From an uncultured Rhodospirillaceae bacterium (GTDB lineage: Bacteria > Pseudomonadota > Alphaproteobacteria > UBA8366), in contig CAJWLM010000013.1 in NCBI GenBank assembly GCA_913043025.1, positions 20,930-84,929 on the forward strand: a stretch of 64,000 nucleotides of DNA, given 5' to 3'. Shown here piece by piece: positions 1-8,953 of the stretch (position 1 is its first letter; every line of letters begins with the position of its first letter). The notes beneath the pieces are model-generated. The model worked only from the letters and a program-made list of their open reading frames with translations, did not search any database and had not been told where the DNA came from. The position numbers and the translations under genes are program-made.

Positions 1-801
1 AGCGCCAGGCATGAGATCGAATTTTTGATCGCCAGCCGCTGCCTCGTGTGTGTCGTCACCGAGGTTAACACCAAACCTCGCCAAACGTTCCGGGCGAAGC
101 GCGTTGGCTGCTTCCGCTCTGCAGTATAAAAACCCCATGCCGTAAAGACCCTGAAGCCCCTTTTGTGTAGAAACAGCCATAGCATCCACCATTAGCTCTT
201 CCACATCTGTCCGCAAAACACCGCAAGACTGCACCCCATCTACCAGAAAAAATACTCCACGGTCCCGGCAGGCCTTCCCAAGTTTTGGTACATTAGTTCG
301 CATTCCAGGCGAGTATGTTACGGTAGAGCATGTTACAAGCTTGGTCCTGGGGGTTATGGCATTTATCATGCCCTCAACATCAATCTGACCGTTTACGCTC
401 GGTACATCAATTATTTTCACCTGCGATTTATCACGAACGTTGTACCAAGGGTAAACATTATTCGGATGTTCAAGATCAGACGTAAGGACAACATTATCAT
501 TAGTTTTAAAAGGAATTGAGCCGGCAATTGTGTTCAGACCATCTGAAACGTTCTTCATAAAAGCAATTTCTTCCGATCTTGCATTGATTAAGCGAGCAAA
601 CTTTTCCCTGACACGTTCAATAAGGCGAAACATTTCCGGCTTGTCGCCACCTTCGTACAATTGCGAGTCAACCAGTTTATCAAGTGCGGCACGAGTCTGA
701 ACCGAGACCAGTGACCTAGCACCTGCATCAAAATAGGTGAGCTTTTTTGTTGCAGGATAATCACTACGGATTTTCTCGAAGACAGCTTCATCGTTCATCA
801 T
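1..801 (-). CDS. Class V aminotransferase / cysteine desulfurase-like protein (partial, C-terminus beyond window edge)
   Basis: I translated this myself because the ORF track omits it. The reading frame is open from an ATG at 801 (MMNDEAVFEKIRSDYPATKK) to base 1, so the C-terminus lies outside the window. It shows the PLP fold-type I pattern of the class V family: an early YFDAGARS stretch, a FLVDGVQSCG motif whose Asp should hold the PLP pyridine nitrogen, and VSTQKGLQGLYG, where the Lys is the expected Schiff-base residue. The family contains cysteine desulfurases, isopenicillin-N-epimerase-like and kynureninase-like enzymes, so the substrate is unknown. A second member lies at 7071-8210. 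The gene is transcribed divergently from the TPR/oxygenase pair, with about 125 bp between them. The RBS is weak (AAGGG). Confidence 0.85.
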   Translation of the reverse strand, partial: MMNDEAVFEKIRSDYPATKKLTYFDAGARSLVSVQTRAALDKLVDSQLYEGGDKPEMFRLIERVREKFARLINARSEEIAFMKNVSDGLNTIAGSIPFKTNDNVVLTSDLEHPNNVYPWYNVRDKSQVKIIDVPSVNGQIDVEGMINAITPRTKLVTCSTVTYSPGMRTNVPKLGKACRDRGVFFLVDGVQSCGVLRTDVEELMVDAMAVSTQKGLQGLYGMGFLYCRAEAANALRPERLARFGVNLGDDTHEAAAGDQKFDLMPGA

Positions 802-926
802 ACATACCCTTTTTTAAAACTCGGGTTTTAATTTAACAGATTTTCCTATCAAATGGGAGAAATGATACGGTAACCATTATTATATAATTATAAACTATGT
901 GAGCTTAACTCAGAGGCTCTTCAAAT

Positions 927-2453
927 ATGCACAATGACATTATTAACCTTTTGCAAATAGGTTTTGATGCCCATCAATCCGGCAACCTTGACCGAGCCGC
1001 CGAATTTTATCGCAAGGTATTGTTGGGTGCGCCCGATAATGCCGACGCATTACATCTACTTGGCGTTGTTCATTTGCAGCAAGGAAATATATCCGGCGCA
1101 GTATCAAAGATTGAACAGTCCATTAAAGAAAATCCTAGAAATCCTGAGGCTTTTGATCATTTGGCTACAGCGCTACAAGGGCTGGGGAAATACGGTGATG
1201 CAGTGACTGCGCTCGAAAGTGCAATTAGCCTAGAGCCAAATTTTACGGAGGCTTGGTGCAACCTCGGCGATGCACGTGATAGCTTAGGCGATTTGATTGG
1301 TGCAATCGACGCCTACCAAAAATCGATAAGCATTGCACCGGAATTGGCCACACCTTACGTTAATATGAGCAATACATATTTAAAAAATAAACAGTATGAA
1401 GAAGCTCTCAGCACCCTCGAACACGTCCTAAAATTAGACCCCGAGTTAGCGCCAGCTTGGCTCAACAAGGGCAATGCCCTTCGCGGCTTAAAAAGACCCC
1501 AAGAAGCAATAAAAGCTTATAAAAAAGCACTTGAAACAGACTGCAATCTAAGCGCCATCCATTGTCTAATTGCCGACTGCTTTCATGACCTTGGGCGTAA
1601 CCTCGAAGCACTCGCACATTTCGAGGAAGCACATCGGCTGGATCCAAAAGATGTAGATTCTCTCATAGGAATAGCGTTTTGTCAGATTCGTAATAGGCAT
1701 TTGCAAGTTGCTGAGTCAGCATTGATTGATGTATTTGCCATGGAACCCGGAAATTGTCGTGCTCTTGCCTACTACACGATTCTGCTCCAACTGGATGAGA
1801 GGAACGATGAACTAAGCGTATTTGCTGATTATGATCATGACGTTTCGGTACTTGCCTTTCCAGTGCCAGAAAAATATGAAAACCACCAGATATTCAATCA
1901 AAAACTGTGTACTGCACTTCAAAAAGACACAAGTCTGGCCTCTGAGCCGCCCGACAAAACCACACGCGGCGGATTTCAGAGCGGTGAGCTCACTTCACAA
2001 ACAGATCCGGATATAACTGCTTTTCATGATGCCTTGAAAAAAGTTCTGAATAAATTTCTGAAGGAAATCAAACCCCGCGAGGGTCATCCCCATTATGGCG
2101 CTATTCCAAGTGACTATCGTATTCAAAGTTGGTCAACTATTCTGGATGCCGAAGGGCACCAACTTTCACATATGCACCCAACAGGTTGGCTGAGTGGTGT
2201 TTACTACGCACAGGTACCTCCAGAGCTCTCAAAGCATGATCCCGAGAATAGGGGATGGCTGGAATTCGGGGGGTCAGGGTATGATCTTCCGGCACATAAT
2301 GGGCCGGTAAAATTAGTTGCGCCCACTGAGGGAGGCTTGGTGTTATTTCCTTCTTATTTTCTCCACCGCACAATACCTTTTCAGTCAAAGACCCAACGAA
2401 TAAGCATAGCTTTTGATCTAGTCCCCCACCAACAAACTGTCAGCGCATCTTGA
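927..2453 (+). CDS. TPR-repeat protein with C-terminal 2OG-Fe(II) oxygenase-like domain (copy 1)
   Basis: The 508-residue protein has about eight tetratricopeptide repeats from residue 1 to about 290, with repeated signatures such as ADALHLLGVVHLQQGN and AWCNLGDARDSLGD. A C-terminal domain follows from about residue 385. It carries LSHMHPTGWLSGVYY, FPSYFLHRTIPF and RISIAFDLVP, the layout of the putative 2OG-Fe(II) oxygenase family known as TIGR02466. The two H-x-H-P histidines and the distal FLHRT histidine are the likely metal ligands, and the following Arg the likely 2-oxoglutarate contact. The TPR part probably presents a protein partner or substrate. An AGAGG RBS precedes the ATG. The stop overlaps the start of a paralogue by one base (TGATG), so the two are co-translated. 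The true substrate is unknown. Confidence 0.85.
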   Translation: MHNDIINLLQIGFDAHQSGNLDRAAEFYRKVLLGAPDNADALHLLGVVHLQQGNISGAVSKIEQSIKENPRNPEAFDHLATALQGLGKYGDAVTALESAISLEPNFTEAWCNLGDARDSLGDLIGAIDAYQKSISIAPELATPYVNMSNTYLKNKQYEEALSTLEHVLKLDPELAPAWLNKGNALRGLKRPQEAIKAYKKALETDCNLSAIHCLIADCFHDLGRNLEALAHFEEAHRLDPKDVDSLIGIAFCQIRNRHLQVAESALIDVFAMEPGNCRALAYYTILLQLDERNDELSVFADYDHDVSVLAFPVPEKYENHQIFNQKLCTALQKDTSLASEPPDKTTRGGFQSGELTSQTDPDITAFHDALKKVLNKFLKEIKPREGHPHYGAIPSDYRIQSWSTILDAEGHQLSHMHPTGWLSGVYYAQVPPELSKHDPENRGWLEFGGSGYDLPAHNGPVKLVAPTEGGLVLFPSYFLHRTIPFQSKTQRISIAFDLVPHQQTVSAS

Positions 2454-3958
2454 TGGAAGATAGAGTACGCCCCATTTTGGAAGCTGGATTTGGTGCCCAT
2501 CAAGCCGGAGAATTAGAAATAGCTGAGGGTAATTATCGTCATGCCCTAAAAATCGAACCGACCAATAGCGACGCACTCCATCTACTTGGTGTTGTATTGA
2601 TGCAGAAAGGTGACATTGAAACTGCTGTATCCTCCATCAAGCATTCGCTTGAAATTGATCCTGAAAACCCCAGCGCGTTAGATCACCTTGGCGTGATGTT
2701 AGCAGACACCGGTAAATTGAAAGAAGCGATTGTTTGCTTTTCGCAAGCTCTTCACCTTGCACCCGACTACGGTTCGTGTTGGCGCAACTTTGGCTTTGCA
2801 AAAGAATTAGCGCGAGACTGGTCCGGAGCTATTGAAGCTTACCAAAAAGCTATCGAGCTCGAACATAACTACGCTGCTGCCCACGCCGGATTAGGTGGCG
2901 TCTTATTACAAATCGGGGCTTTTGAAGAAGCATTAGAAACCTTTGACACTGCGATTTTACTCGATCCCTCGCATAAACCAACTTTGGTAAAAAGGGCCGA
3001 AGTACTGCGCAGGCTAAAGCGTTTTAGCGAGGCTAAAATTGCATATCGTGAGATTTTTTCTCAGCCCGCGGATAAAGCTTCCCTCGCTCAATATCTAGGG
3101 TTTTGTTATGCGGAAGATGGCAATGACACCGATGCACTTGCCAAGTTTAATAATGCACTCAGATTACAGCCTTACATGACCGACTCAGCTCTTGGCGCAG
3201 CGGGTTGTCTTATGCGCCAAGGCGAATTCGAAGCAGCAGCAGTAAGCTTGGATTCTGTTCTCAAGCATACTCCAGGCCATACCCAAGCCATGGCTTATAG
3301 AACAATACTTCATCAATTAGTAGGCGAGAAAGATAAAGCTTCCCAAATTACTAATCTTAATCGTGATATTTCAATTGTAGAGTTGCCATTGCCCGAGGGT
3401 CATGTCGATAGGCTAAGCTATACTGGCGACTTGGCTAACGCATTAAATAAAAATCCAACGCTACGAACGGACCCTCCTGCAAAATCAACACGCGGCGGAC
3501 AACAAAGCGGTGAGCTTTCGATCTTTGATAACCCCATCGTGGAAGTTTTTGTCTCGACACTTCATAAATTTTTACAAGAGTATTTAGTATCGCTTACACC
3601 ACGACAAAATCATCCACATTTCCGGACCAAACCAAATAAATTTCGCCTAGATTGTTGGTCAACCCTATTGAATGCGGAGGGTTATCAACTGCCCCACAGC
3701 CATCCAAGCGCATGGCTTAGCGGAGTGTATTACGTCCAGTTACCACCAGAGATTAAATCTGCAGATGAAACTCACGCCGGATGGATTGAATTTGGTGCTT
3801 CTGGATATGGGCTACCTGAACATTCGGGACCGCTGCGGCTTATTACACCAAAGGTGGGACATATGGTGTTGTTCCCATCCTATTTTTTGCATCGAACCGT
3901 GCCGTTCCATTCTGAGACACAAAGGATCAGCATAGCCTTCGACATCGTGCCCATATAG
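2453..3958 (+). CDS. TPR-repeat protein with C-terminal 2OG-Fe(II) oxygenase-like domain (copy 2)
   Basis: This is a 501-residue tandem paralogue of the preceding gene, aligning along its whole length: GFGAHQAGELEIAEGNYRHAL matches GFDAHQSGNLDRAAEFYRKVL, and both carry STRGG.QSGEL in the linker. TPRs fill the first 290 or so residues. The oxygenase domain holds LPHSHPSAWLSGVYY, FPSYFLHRTVPF and RISIAFDIVP, so the putative metal and co-substrate residues are retained in both copies. The ORF track starts at a TTG at 2450. I prefer the ATG at 2453, which overlaps the upstream stop as TGATG, a normal translational-coupling arrangement. Divergence of the TPR part with conservation of the catalytic part suggests different protein partners, which is inference. 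Confidence 0.85.
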   Translation: MEDRVRPILEAGFGAHQAGELEIAEGNYRHALKIEPTNSDALHLLGVVLMQKGDIETAVSSIKHSLEIDPENPSALDHLGVMLADTGKLKEAIVCFSQALHLAPDYGSCWRNFGFAKELARDWSGAIEAYQKAIELEHNYAAAHAGLGGVLLQIGAFEEALETFDTAILLDPSHKPTLVKRAEVLRRLKRFSEAKIAYREIFSQPADKASLAQYLGFCYAEDGNDTDALAKFNNALRLQPYMTDSALGAAGCLMRQGEFEAAAVSLDSVLKHTPGHTQAMAYRTILHQLVGEKDKASQITNLNRDISIVELPLPEGHVDRLSYTGDLANALNKNPTLRTDPPAKSTRGGQQSGELSIFDNPIVEVFVSTLHKFLQEYLVSLTPRQNHPHFRTKPNKFRLDCWSTLLNAEGYQLPHSHPSAWLSGVYYVQLPPEIKSADETHAGWIEFGASGYGLPEHSGPLRLITPKVGHMVLFPSYFLHRTVPFHSETQRISIAFDIVPI

Positions 3959-3983
3959 AAATTTGAAACTCCGAGAGGACGCA

Positions 3984-5519
3984 ATGGCATTTGAAGAGAA
4001 AATTAAAGAGCTTGAAGAACGGCGTAAAAAAGCTAGTGCAATGGGAGGCACTGGAAAACTCGAAAAACGGAAAGCTTCTGGTAATCTTAATGCCACAGAA
4101 CGTGTTGATTACCTTTTCGATAAAAAAACCTTCCGAGAGACCGGTTTGTTCGGGACTTCCTACCTTGCCGGCATGAAGGACCAGACACCCCGTGATGGCA
4201 AGATCTGTGGATTTGGAGAGGTGAGTGGCCGCAAGGTTGGAGCTGTAGCATATGACTTTACTGTGAAAGGATCTTCTTCCAGTTACACAAACAATAAAAA
4301 AATGTCCCACGTTAAAGACACAGGAAGCAAGAGGGGTATACCCGTAGTTTTTCTGGGAGAATCTACTGGCGTACGAATGCCTGATGTCATGGGTGAAGGT
4401 ATGGGATTCACAGCTGAAGGGCCCCGGTTCCTGCGGCGTCGAAAAGCACCGTGGGTGTCAGCCCAACTTGGGATGTGTTTCGGCTCAAGTGCCTGGCACG
4501 CAGTATGCTCAGATTTCAATGTTATGCGTAAGGGCGCAGTGATGGCTGTTGCTAGTCCACGCATGGTGTCAAGAGCCGTTGGTCACGATATAAGCGGAGA
4601 GGACTTAGGTGGCTGGCGTATTCATGCATCCCAAACCGGTTTTGCAGACGCAGTAGCAAACACCGATGAAGAGGCAATTGATATTATAAAACAATTTTTG
4701 AGCTATTTACCCAGCCATCAAAATGAGACTGCACCGATTGCCTCCGTTCCCAAAGGCTCCGGCGATGGTTGCAAAGATATTTTGGAAATGATGCCAGAGT
4801 CGCTCGCCCAAACTTATGACGTCCGCAATATTATCAAAGCTATTACAGACCGGAACAGTTTTTTTGAGATTAAAGAACAATTTGGTCGCTCGATCACTAC
4901 GGCATTGGCTCGCATTGAAGGCCAGTCTGTTGGCTTTATTGCAAATAACCCACAATTCAAAGGCGGCTGCATGGATGCACAGAGCTGCTCGAAAGTGACA
5001 AATTTTCTTGTTCTTTGTGACTCATATAATATCCCTCTTATTTTCCTTCAGGACCAACCAGGATTTCTTATCGGTCCAGACATTGAAAAATCTGGGATCA
5101 TTGGAAAAGTAATCAACTGGATGAACGCAATGTTACAGACCACAGTGCCAAAAATATGTATCATCCTAAGGAAAAGTTATGGTAGGGGTTTTATCAACAT
5201 GGGGGCTGGCGGCACGGCCGAAGAAGTAGCAGCGTGGTTCACAGCTGAAGTGAGTTTCATGGACCCTCGCTCTGCGGTCTCTGTGGTTTATGGAGAAAAT
5301 TTAGAAAAAGAAAATCCCGATCAATTTGCACAGCATTTAGAAGAAATGGCCCGCGACACTTCGGCCTACGGTCTCGCCTCAGTTTATGGTGTCAAAGAAG
5401 TTCTAGATCCGCGCGACACCCGTGATTATTTGATTGATATGCTGGATACCCAGCGAGACCGCCTTTCAAATGGCATAGGAGAACATTTGCTTGAAGCTTG
5501 GCCTACCAGTTACGTATGA
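3984..5519 (+). CDS. Acyl-CoA carboxylase, carboxyltransferase (beta) subunit, copy 1
   Basis: This roughly 511-residue protein belongs to the biotin-dependent carboxyltransferase family (propionyl-, methylcrotonyl- and geranyl-CoA carboxylase beta subunits). The N-half contains FTVKGSSSSYTNNKKMSHV and VFLGESTGVRMPD. The C-half has FIANNPQFKGGCMDAQS, FLQDQPGFLIG, ILRKSYGRGFINMG and AEVSFMDPRSAVSVVYG. Such subunits move a carboxyl group from carboxybiotin to an acyl-CoA. The partner biotin carboxylase/BCCP subunit is not in the window, although a second beta subunit is encoded at 52350-53900. I chose the ATG at 3984 because GAGAGGA lies just upstream; the ORF-track TTG at 3963 has no such site. 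The gene follows the oxygenase pair by 25 bp. The acyl-CoA substrate cannot be assigned. Confidence 0.88.
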   Translation: MAFEEKIKELEERRKKASAMGGTGKLEKRKASGNLNATERVDYLFDKKTFRETGLFGTSYLAGMKDQTPRDGKICGFGEVSGRKVGAVAYDFTVKGSSSSYTNNKKMSHVKDTGSKRGIPVVFLGESTGVRMPDVMGEGMGFTAEGPRFLRRRKAPWVSAQLGMCFGSSAWHAVCSDFNVMRKGAVMAVASPRMVSRAVGHDISGEDLGGWRIHASQTGFADAVANTDEEAIDIIKQFLSYLPSHQNETAPIASVPKGSGDGCKDILEMMPESLAQTYDVRNIIKAITDRNSFFEIKEQFGRSITTALARIEGQSVGFIANNPQFKGGCMDAQSCSKVTNFLVLCDSYNIPLIFLQDQPGFLIGPDIEKSGIIGKVINWMNAMLQTTVPKICIILRKSYGRGFINMGAGGTAEEVAAWFTAEVSFMDPRSAVSVVYGENLEKENPDQFAQHLEEMARDTSAYGLASVYGVKEVLDPRDTRDYLIDMLDTQRDRLSNGIGEHLLEAWPTSYV

Positions 5520-5866
5520 ATGCATTACGCAACTTGAGAGTTAGTCAATCCATCAGCAACCCAACAAATAACCCGGAAGAACCATTACACCATTGCAAAA
5601 GGATTTCAGCTGAAACCATCTTAAACCTCAAAATTATTGTGGTTGATATAGGCCAAGCCCGTGACGTCAATGAGATAGGCGTAGCAAAAAATAATATTCT
5701 TAGTGTATTACATGCGTTTCTGTATACTTGCAGAGCTGATTTATGGGAGACACTTTTTTTTCTATCGTTTAGCTACTTAAAATAACTCTATAAATCAATA
5801 GCCTGCATCAGTTTAGAAAAGTCTCTGTACGTCGACATTCTCTCTGTGTACCAAAGGACTACTTGA
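5520..5866. other. Intergenic stretch with no recognised feature
   Basis: These 347 bases separate the carboxyltransferase from the prpF-like gene. I see no credible gene, tRNA, riboswitch or strong terminator hairpin. The 95-residue ORF offered here (5498-5785) starts inside the upstream gene and has no domain-like features. The last bases carry an AAAGGA ribosome-binding site for the prpF-like gene. Confidence 0.6.
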
Positions 5867-7060
5867 ATGCAACAGTTGAAGATACCAGCAGCTTTTGTTC
5901 GCGGTGGCACTAGTAATGGATTGGCATTTTTACGAAAAAACCTTCCCGAAAATAAGGGTGATTGGAAGCAAATATTTCTGGCTGCCATGGGCAGTCCAGA
6001 CCCCCACAGCCGCCAATTAGACGGTATGGGCGGGGGCATTTCCTCACTTTCTAAAATTCTAGTAGTTGAAAAATCCACGGTTCCAGGAGTGGACATTGAC
6101 TACACATTTTGTCAGGTCTCTCCACGAGAGAGCTGGGTTGCGTACAGAAATATCTGTGGCAACATGGCCTCAGCGGCGGCACCCTTCGCGTACGACGAAG
6201 GACTTATAGATCAGCAAAGTGGAGAAATCGTTATTAGGGTGCGTAGTACTAACACAGGCGTACTCTTCGACTCACGGTTTCATATCGATGATGGTAAATC
6301 AGCAGTAGATGGAGATTTCGAATTACCGGGTGTTACGGGGTTCCATTCGCCTATACGGAATGAATTTCTCGACCCTGGCGGCGCAAATACCGTCGGTTTA
6401 CTACCCAGTAACAACATTATTGATAAGCTCACAAGACGTGATGGCTCAGTAATAGAAGCCTCACTAGTTGACGCAACACTTGCTGTCGCATTTATACGCG
6501 GCATAGATGTAGGCCTGACAGGCAAAGAACTTCCCGCTCAAATTGATAATGATAAAAATCTTATGTCAGAGCTCGAACATCTAAGGTGTCAAGCTGGAGT
6601 ACTAATGGGCTTATCAGAAAAGCCACAGGATGTGCCTGCAGTGGTACCAAAAATAGCTTGGGTAAACTCTCCTCAAGATAGCCCATCGCTCTCGGGCGAG
6701 GTTTATAAGTCCACCGAAAGCGACTTTACTGCACGTATGATATCAGCGGGGAATTGCCATAGAGCATTACCATCCACCGGCTCTATCTGCACTGCCGTCG
6801 CGGCGCGCATTGAGGGTTCGGTAGTTCATGATGTCGCGAGACCCTCAAGCAATAAGAAAGATGATGTCACCATCACTCATCCATCTGGTATCCTAGCAGT
6901 TTCGGTCGATATAAAAAAAACAGCGACCGGCTGGCATTGTAGTAAAGCTGGAGTGTATCGTACGCAAAGGCGCCTTTTTGATGGACATGTGCTTGTGCCT
7001 GCTTCAAAAATATCAGCCTCCTTAGCTCATGAATTAGAAACAAAAATAGAAGCCGAATAG
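5867..7060 (+). CDS. PrpF-family isomerase (DapF-fold; aconitate / oxalomesaconate-type isomerase)
   Basis: The 397-residue protein begins with KIPAAFVRGGTSNGLAFL and continues with DPHSRQLDGMGGGISSLSKI, typical of the PrpF/GalD family. That family isomerises double bonds in unsaturated tricarboxylates: aconitate isomerisation in the methylcitrate cycle, and 4-oxalomesaconate tautomerisation in gallate breakdown. The YRNICGNMASA stretch holds a Cys-Gly-Asn resembling the catalytic cysteine region of the diaminopimelate-epimerase fold, and CHRALPSTGSICTA is the second half-site. Length is normal for the family. No acnD, prpB or prpC genes are next to it, so a methylcitrate role is not supported by context. 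It sits 10 bp upstream of a class V aminotransferase, presumably in one operon. The RBS is AAAGGA. Confidence 0.82.
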   Translation: MQQLKIPAAFVRGGTSNGLAFLRKNLPENKGDWKQIFLAAMGSPDPHSRQLDGMGGGISSLSKILVVEKSTVPGVDIDYTFCQVSPRESWVAYRNICGNMASAAAPFAYDEGLIDQQSGEIVIRVRSTNTGVLFDSRFHIDDGKSAVDGDFELPGVTGFHSPIRNEFLDPGGANTVGLLPSNNIIDKLTRRDGSVIEASLVDATLAVAFIRGIDVGLTGKELPAQIDNDKNLMSELEHLRCQAGVLMGLSEKPQDVPAVVPKIAWVNSPQDSPSLSGEVYKSTESDFTARMISAGNCHRALPSTGSICTAVAARIEGSVVHDVARPSSNKKDDVTITHPSGILAVSVDIKKTATGWHCSKAGVYRTQRRLFDGHVLVPASKISASLAHELETKIEAE

Positions 7061-7070
7061 GACAACAAAA

Positions 7071-8210
7071 ATGACTAATAATGGTGCTCCTGACTGGGAA
7101 ACAATTCGAAAATTATTTCCGGCAACCAGAGATTACATTTATCTTGATGGCGCAAACAAAGGTGCCCTTCCTACGTGTGTTGCCGAGGCTACGCAGGAGT
7201 GGCTTCAAATGGTTTATGACGACGCGGGGGTCGGTGCATTTTCCATGGATGAGATAGAACGCACGCGAGCTGCGGTTGCCTCCACCTTCGGTGCGCCCAA
7301 AGAATGTATAGCCTTAACTAAAAATACCTCGGAGGGCATAAATATTCTTGCTCAAGGCATTGGATTGAGAGCAGGAGATAACGTCATTCTAAGCAGCGGA
7401 GAGCATGAGAATAATACCTTCCCATGGAGACACTTGGAAAGTCGAGGAGTAGAAATACGTTGGGTGCAAGAGGATAAAGACAATCTATTTCCTATAGACT
7501 CATATGCAAAACTTATAGACTCTAAGACCCGTGTTATTACAGTTGCGTGGGTCACATATGGTGTTGGCCATCGTGCTGATTTACAGGCGCTTTCATCACT
7601 AGCTCATGAGCACAATGCCTTATTGTTCGTTGACGGAGTTCAGGGCGTTGGAATTATTAACCAAAAGATCGCCGAATTAGGAGTTGATGCTCTAAGCGCG
7701 GGGGGGCACAAGGCAATGTTTAGCCTTGCTGGAGCTGGTTTCCTTTATGTACGCAAAGAATTAATTTCTCAAATTGATCCGCCATATGCTGCAAAGTTTA
7801 CATTTGAGTCCAATGACCGAACGAAAAATGATATTGCGTTGGCTTCAGATGCGCATCGATTTGAATACGGGAACCCCAATTATCTCGGAACCTATGTCCA
7901 ACGGCGTGGGTCAGAATTTATAAGGAGTATTGGACTTGAACATATTGAATCGCGTGTTCAGGAGTTGAGTACATTTCTCATAGAAAGTGCCCTTCAGCGC
8001 GGCCTCAAAGTTCGTACTCCTCGCGATTGGAAAAGACGGGCAGGAATTGTGAGTTTGAATCTTGGCCAAAACGCAGAGAAGACAGTCTGCGAGTTAGCAA
8101 AGAAAAATATCCGCGTCAGCTATAAAGATGGCCATTTGCGTGCGACTGTTCATATATATAATAATGAAGAGGATATGCTGAATTTTTTAGATGCCTTGGA
8201 AAGGGTTTAA
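7071..8210 (+). CDS. Class V aminotransferase / cysteine desulfurase-like enzyme
   Basis: This is a 379-residue PLP-dependent fold-type I protein. LLFVDGVQGVGI around residue 185 contains the conserved Asp, and SAGGHKAMFSLAG places the presumed PLP lysine near residue 214. HRFEYGNPNYLGTY near the C-terminal third is the family's substrate and phosphate region. It is complete and of normal length. It belongs to the same broad family as the partial gene at 1-801 but is clearly divergent. Without an adjacent SufE/IscU-type partner a role in Fe-S assembly is unlikely. A catabolic beta-lyase or epimerase-like activity acting with the upstream PrpF-family enzyme is a possibility, by context only. 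Its 3' end overlaps the convergent aquaporin gene by 4 bp. Confidence 0.85.
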   Translation: MTNNGAPDWETIRKLFPATRDYIYLDGANKGALPTCVAEATQEWLQMVYDDAGVGAFSMDEIERTRAAVASTFGAPKECIALTKNTSEGINILAQGIGLRAGDNVILSSGEHENNTFPWRHLESRGVEIRWVQEDKDNLFPIDSYAKLIDSKTRVITVAWVTYGVGHRADLQALSSLAHEHNALLFVDGVQGVGIINQKIAELGVDALSAGGHKAMFSLAGAGFLYVRKELISQIDPPYAAKFTFESNDRTKNDIALASDAHRFEYGNPNYLGTYVQRRGSEFIRSIGLEHIESRVQELSTFLIESALQRGLKVRTPRDWKRRAGIVSLNLGQNAEKTVCELAKKNIRVSYKDGHLRATVHIYNNEEDMLNFLDALERV

Positions 8211-8884
8211 TCGCGCCTTGAGGGAGTATAAAGCCATTTGCAAATACAGGTTGCGGCAATAGCCCCAACCAATTGTGCTCCTATGAAACCGAGTGCATCT
8301 GTCGACTGTATTCCTGAAAAACTATTTGTCATGGTGCGTCCGATAGTCACTGCGGGATTTGCAAAAGATGTTGATGAGGTAAACCAATAAGCAGCACAAA
8401 TAAAAAGTCCTACCGCGAATGGTAAGGCCTCTTTTCGTTGTTGTATGCAGCCTAGAATAGTGGCCACGAGTCCAAAGGAAGCAACAAATTCGCCTAATAA
8501 TTGGCCAAATCCGTCCCTCGCTTTTGTCGACGCCACAAGCAATTCTGGCATGCCAAACATCACATGAGCTAACATTGTACCGGTAATGGCTGCAGTTATT
8601 TGGACCACAATGTAAATCAATGCATCACGATCTGACACCTGTCGCTGTAACCAGAAACAAAACGTCACTGCAGGATTAAAATGTGCACCTGAAACCGGGC
8701 CGAAAATAAATATTAATACAACAAGCATGCAGCCAGTAGGTATCGTATTTCCCAGCAGAGCAATTGCATTATTCCCTTGGGATAGAGAACTTGCCATTAT
8801 CCCTGAACCCACGATGGTAGCCAACAATAAGATGGTACCAATAGTCTCGGCTGCTATTTTTTGAGTTAGAGAATATTTTTGCAT
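8207..8884 (-). CDS. MIP/aquaporin family channel
   Basis: The roughly 225-residue membrane protein has both hallmark half-helix motifs, SGAHFNPAVTFCFW and SFANPAVTIGRTM, and six hydrophobic segments. Together these define the aquaporin/glyceroporin pore. The N-terminus (KIAAETIGTILLLATIVGSGIMA) resembles the bacterial aquaporins that pass small neutral solutes, including the arsenite-associated AqpS group, but no ars genes are nearby, so water or small-solute flux is the safest call. The ORF track extends to a TTG at 8929. I give the internal ATG at 8884 (MQKYSLTQK), which fits the usual N-terminus. The start is uncertain because neither site has a strong RBS. It is convergent with the aminotransferase, and the 3' ends overlap by 4 bp. 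Confidence 0.88.
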   Translation of the reverse strand: MQKYSLTQKIAAETIGTILLLATIVGSGIMASSLSQGNNAIALLGNTIPTGCMLVVLIFIFGPVSGAHFNPAVTFCFWLQRQVSDRDALIYIVVQITAAITGTMLAHVMFGMPELLVASTKARDGFGQLLGEFVASFGLVATILGCIQQRKEALPFAVGLFICAAYWFTSSTSFANPAVTIGRTMTNSFSGIQSTDALGFIGAQLVGAIAATCICKWLYTPSRRD

Positions 8885-8953
8885 AAGAAATATCCAGTCA
8901 TTAATTAGAGATCTGGGTGATTGCGACAAGAGTTAAATGTAACTTCCACCAAT

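Noticed and set aside
2450-2453. TTG start for the second TPR/oxygenase gene
   Set aside because: The next in-frame codon is an ATG in a TGATG coupling overlap with the upstream stop, which is a better start.
5498-5785. 95-residue plus-strand ORF after the first carboxyltransferase
   Set aside because: It starts inside the upstream gene in another frame, has no RBS of note, and its translation shows no domain-like pattern.
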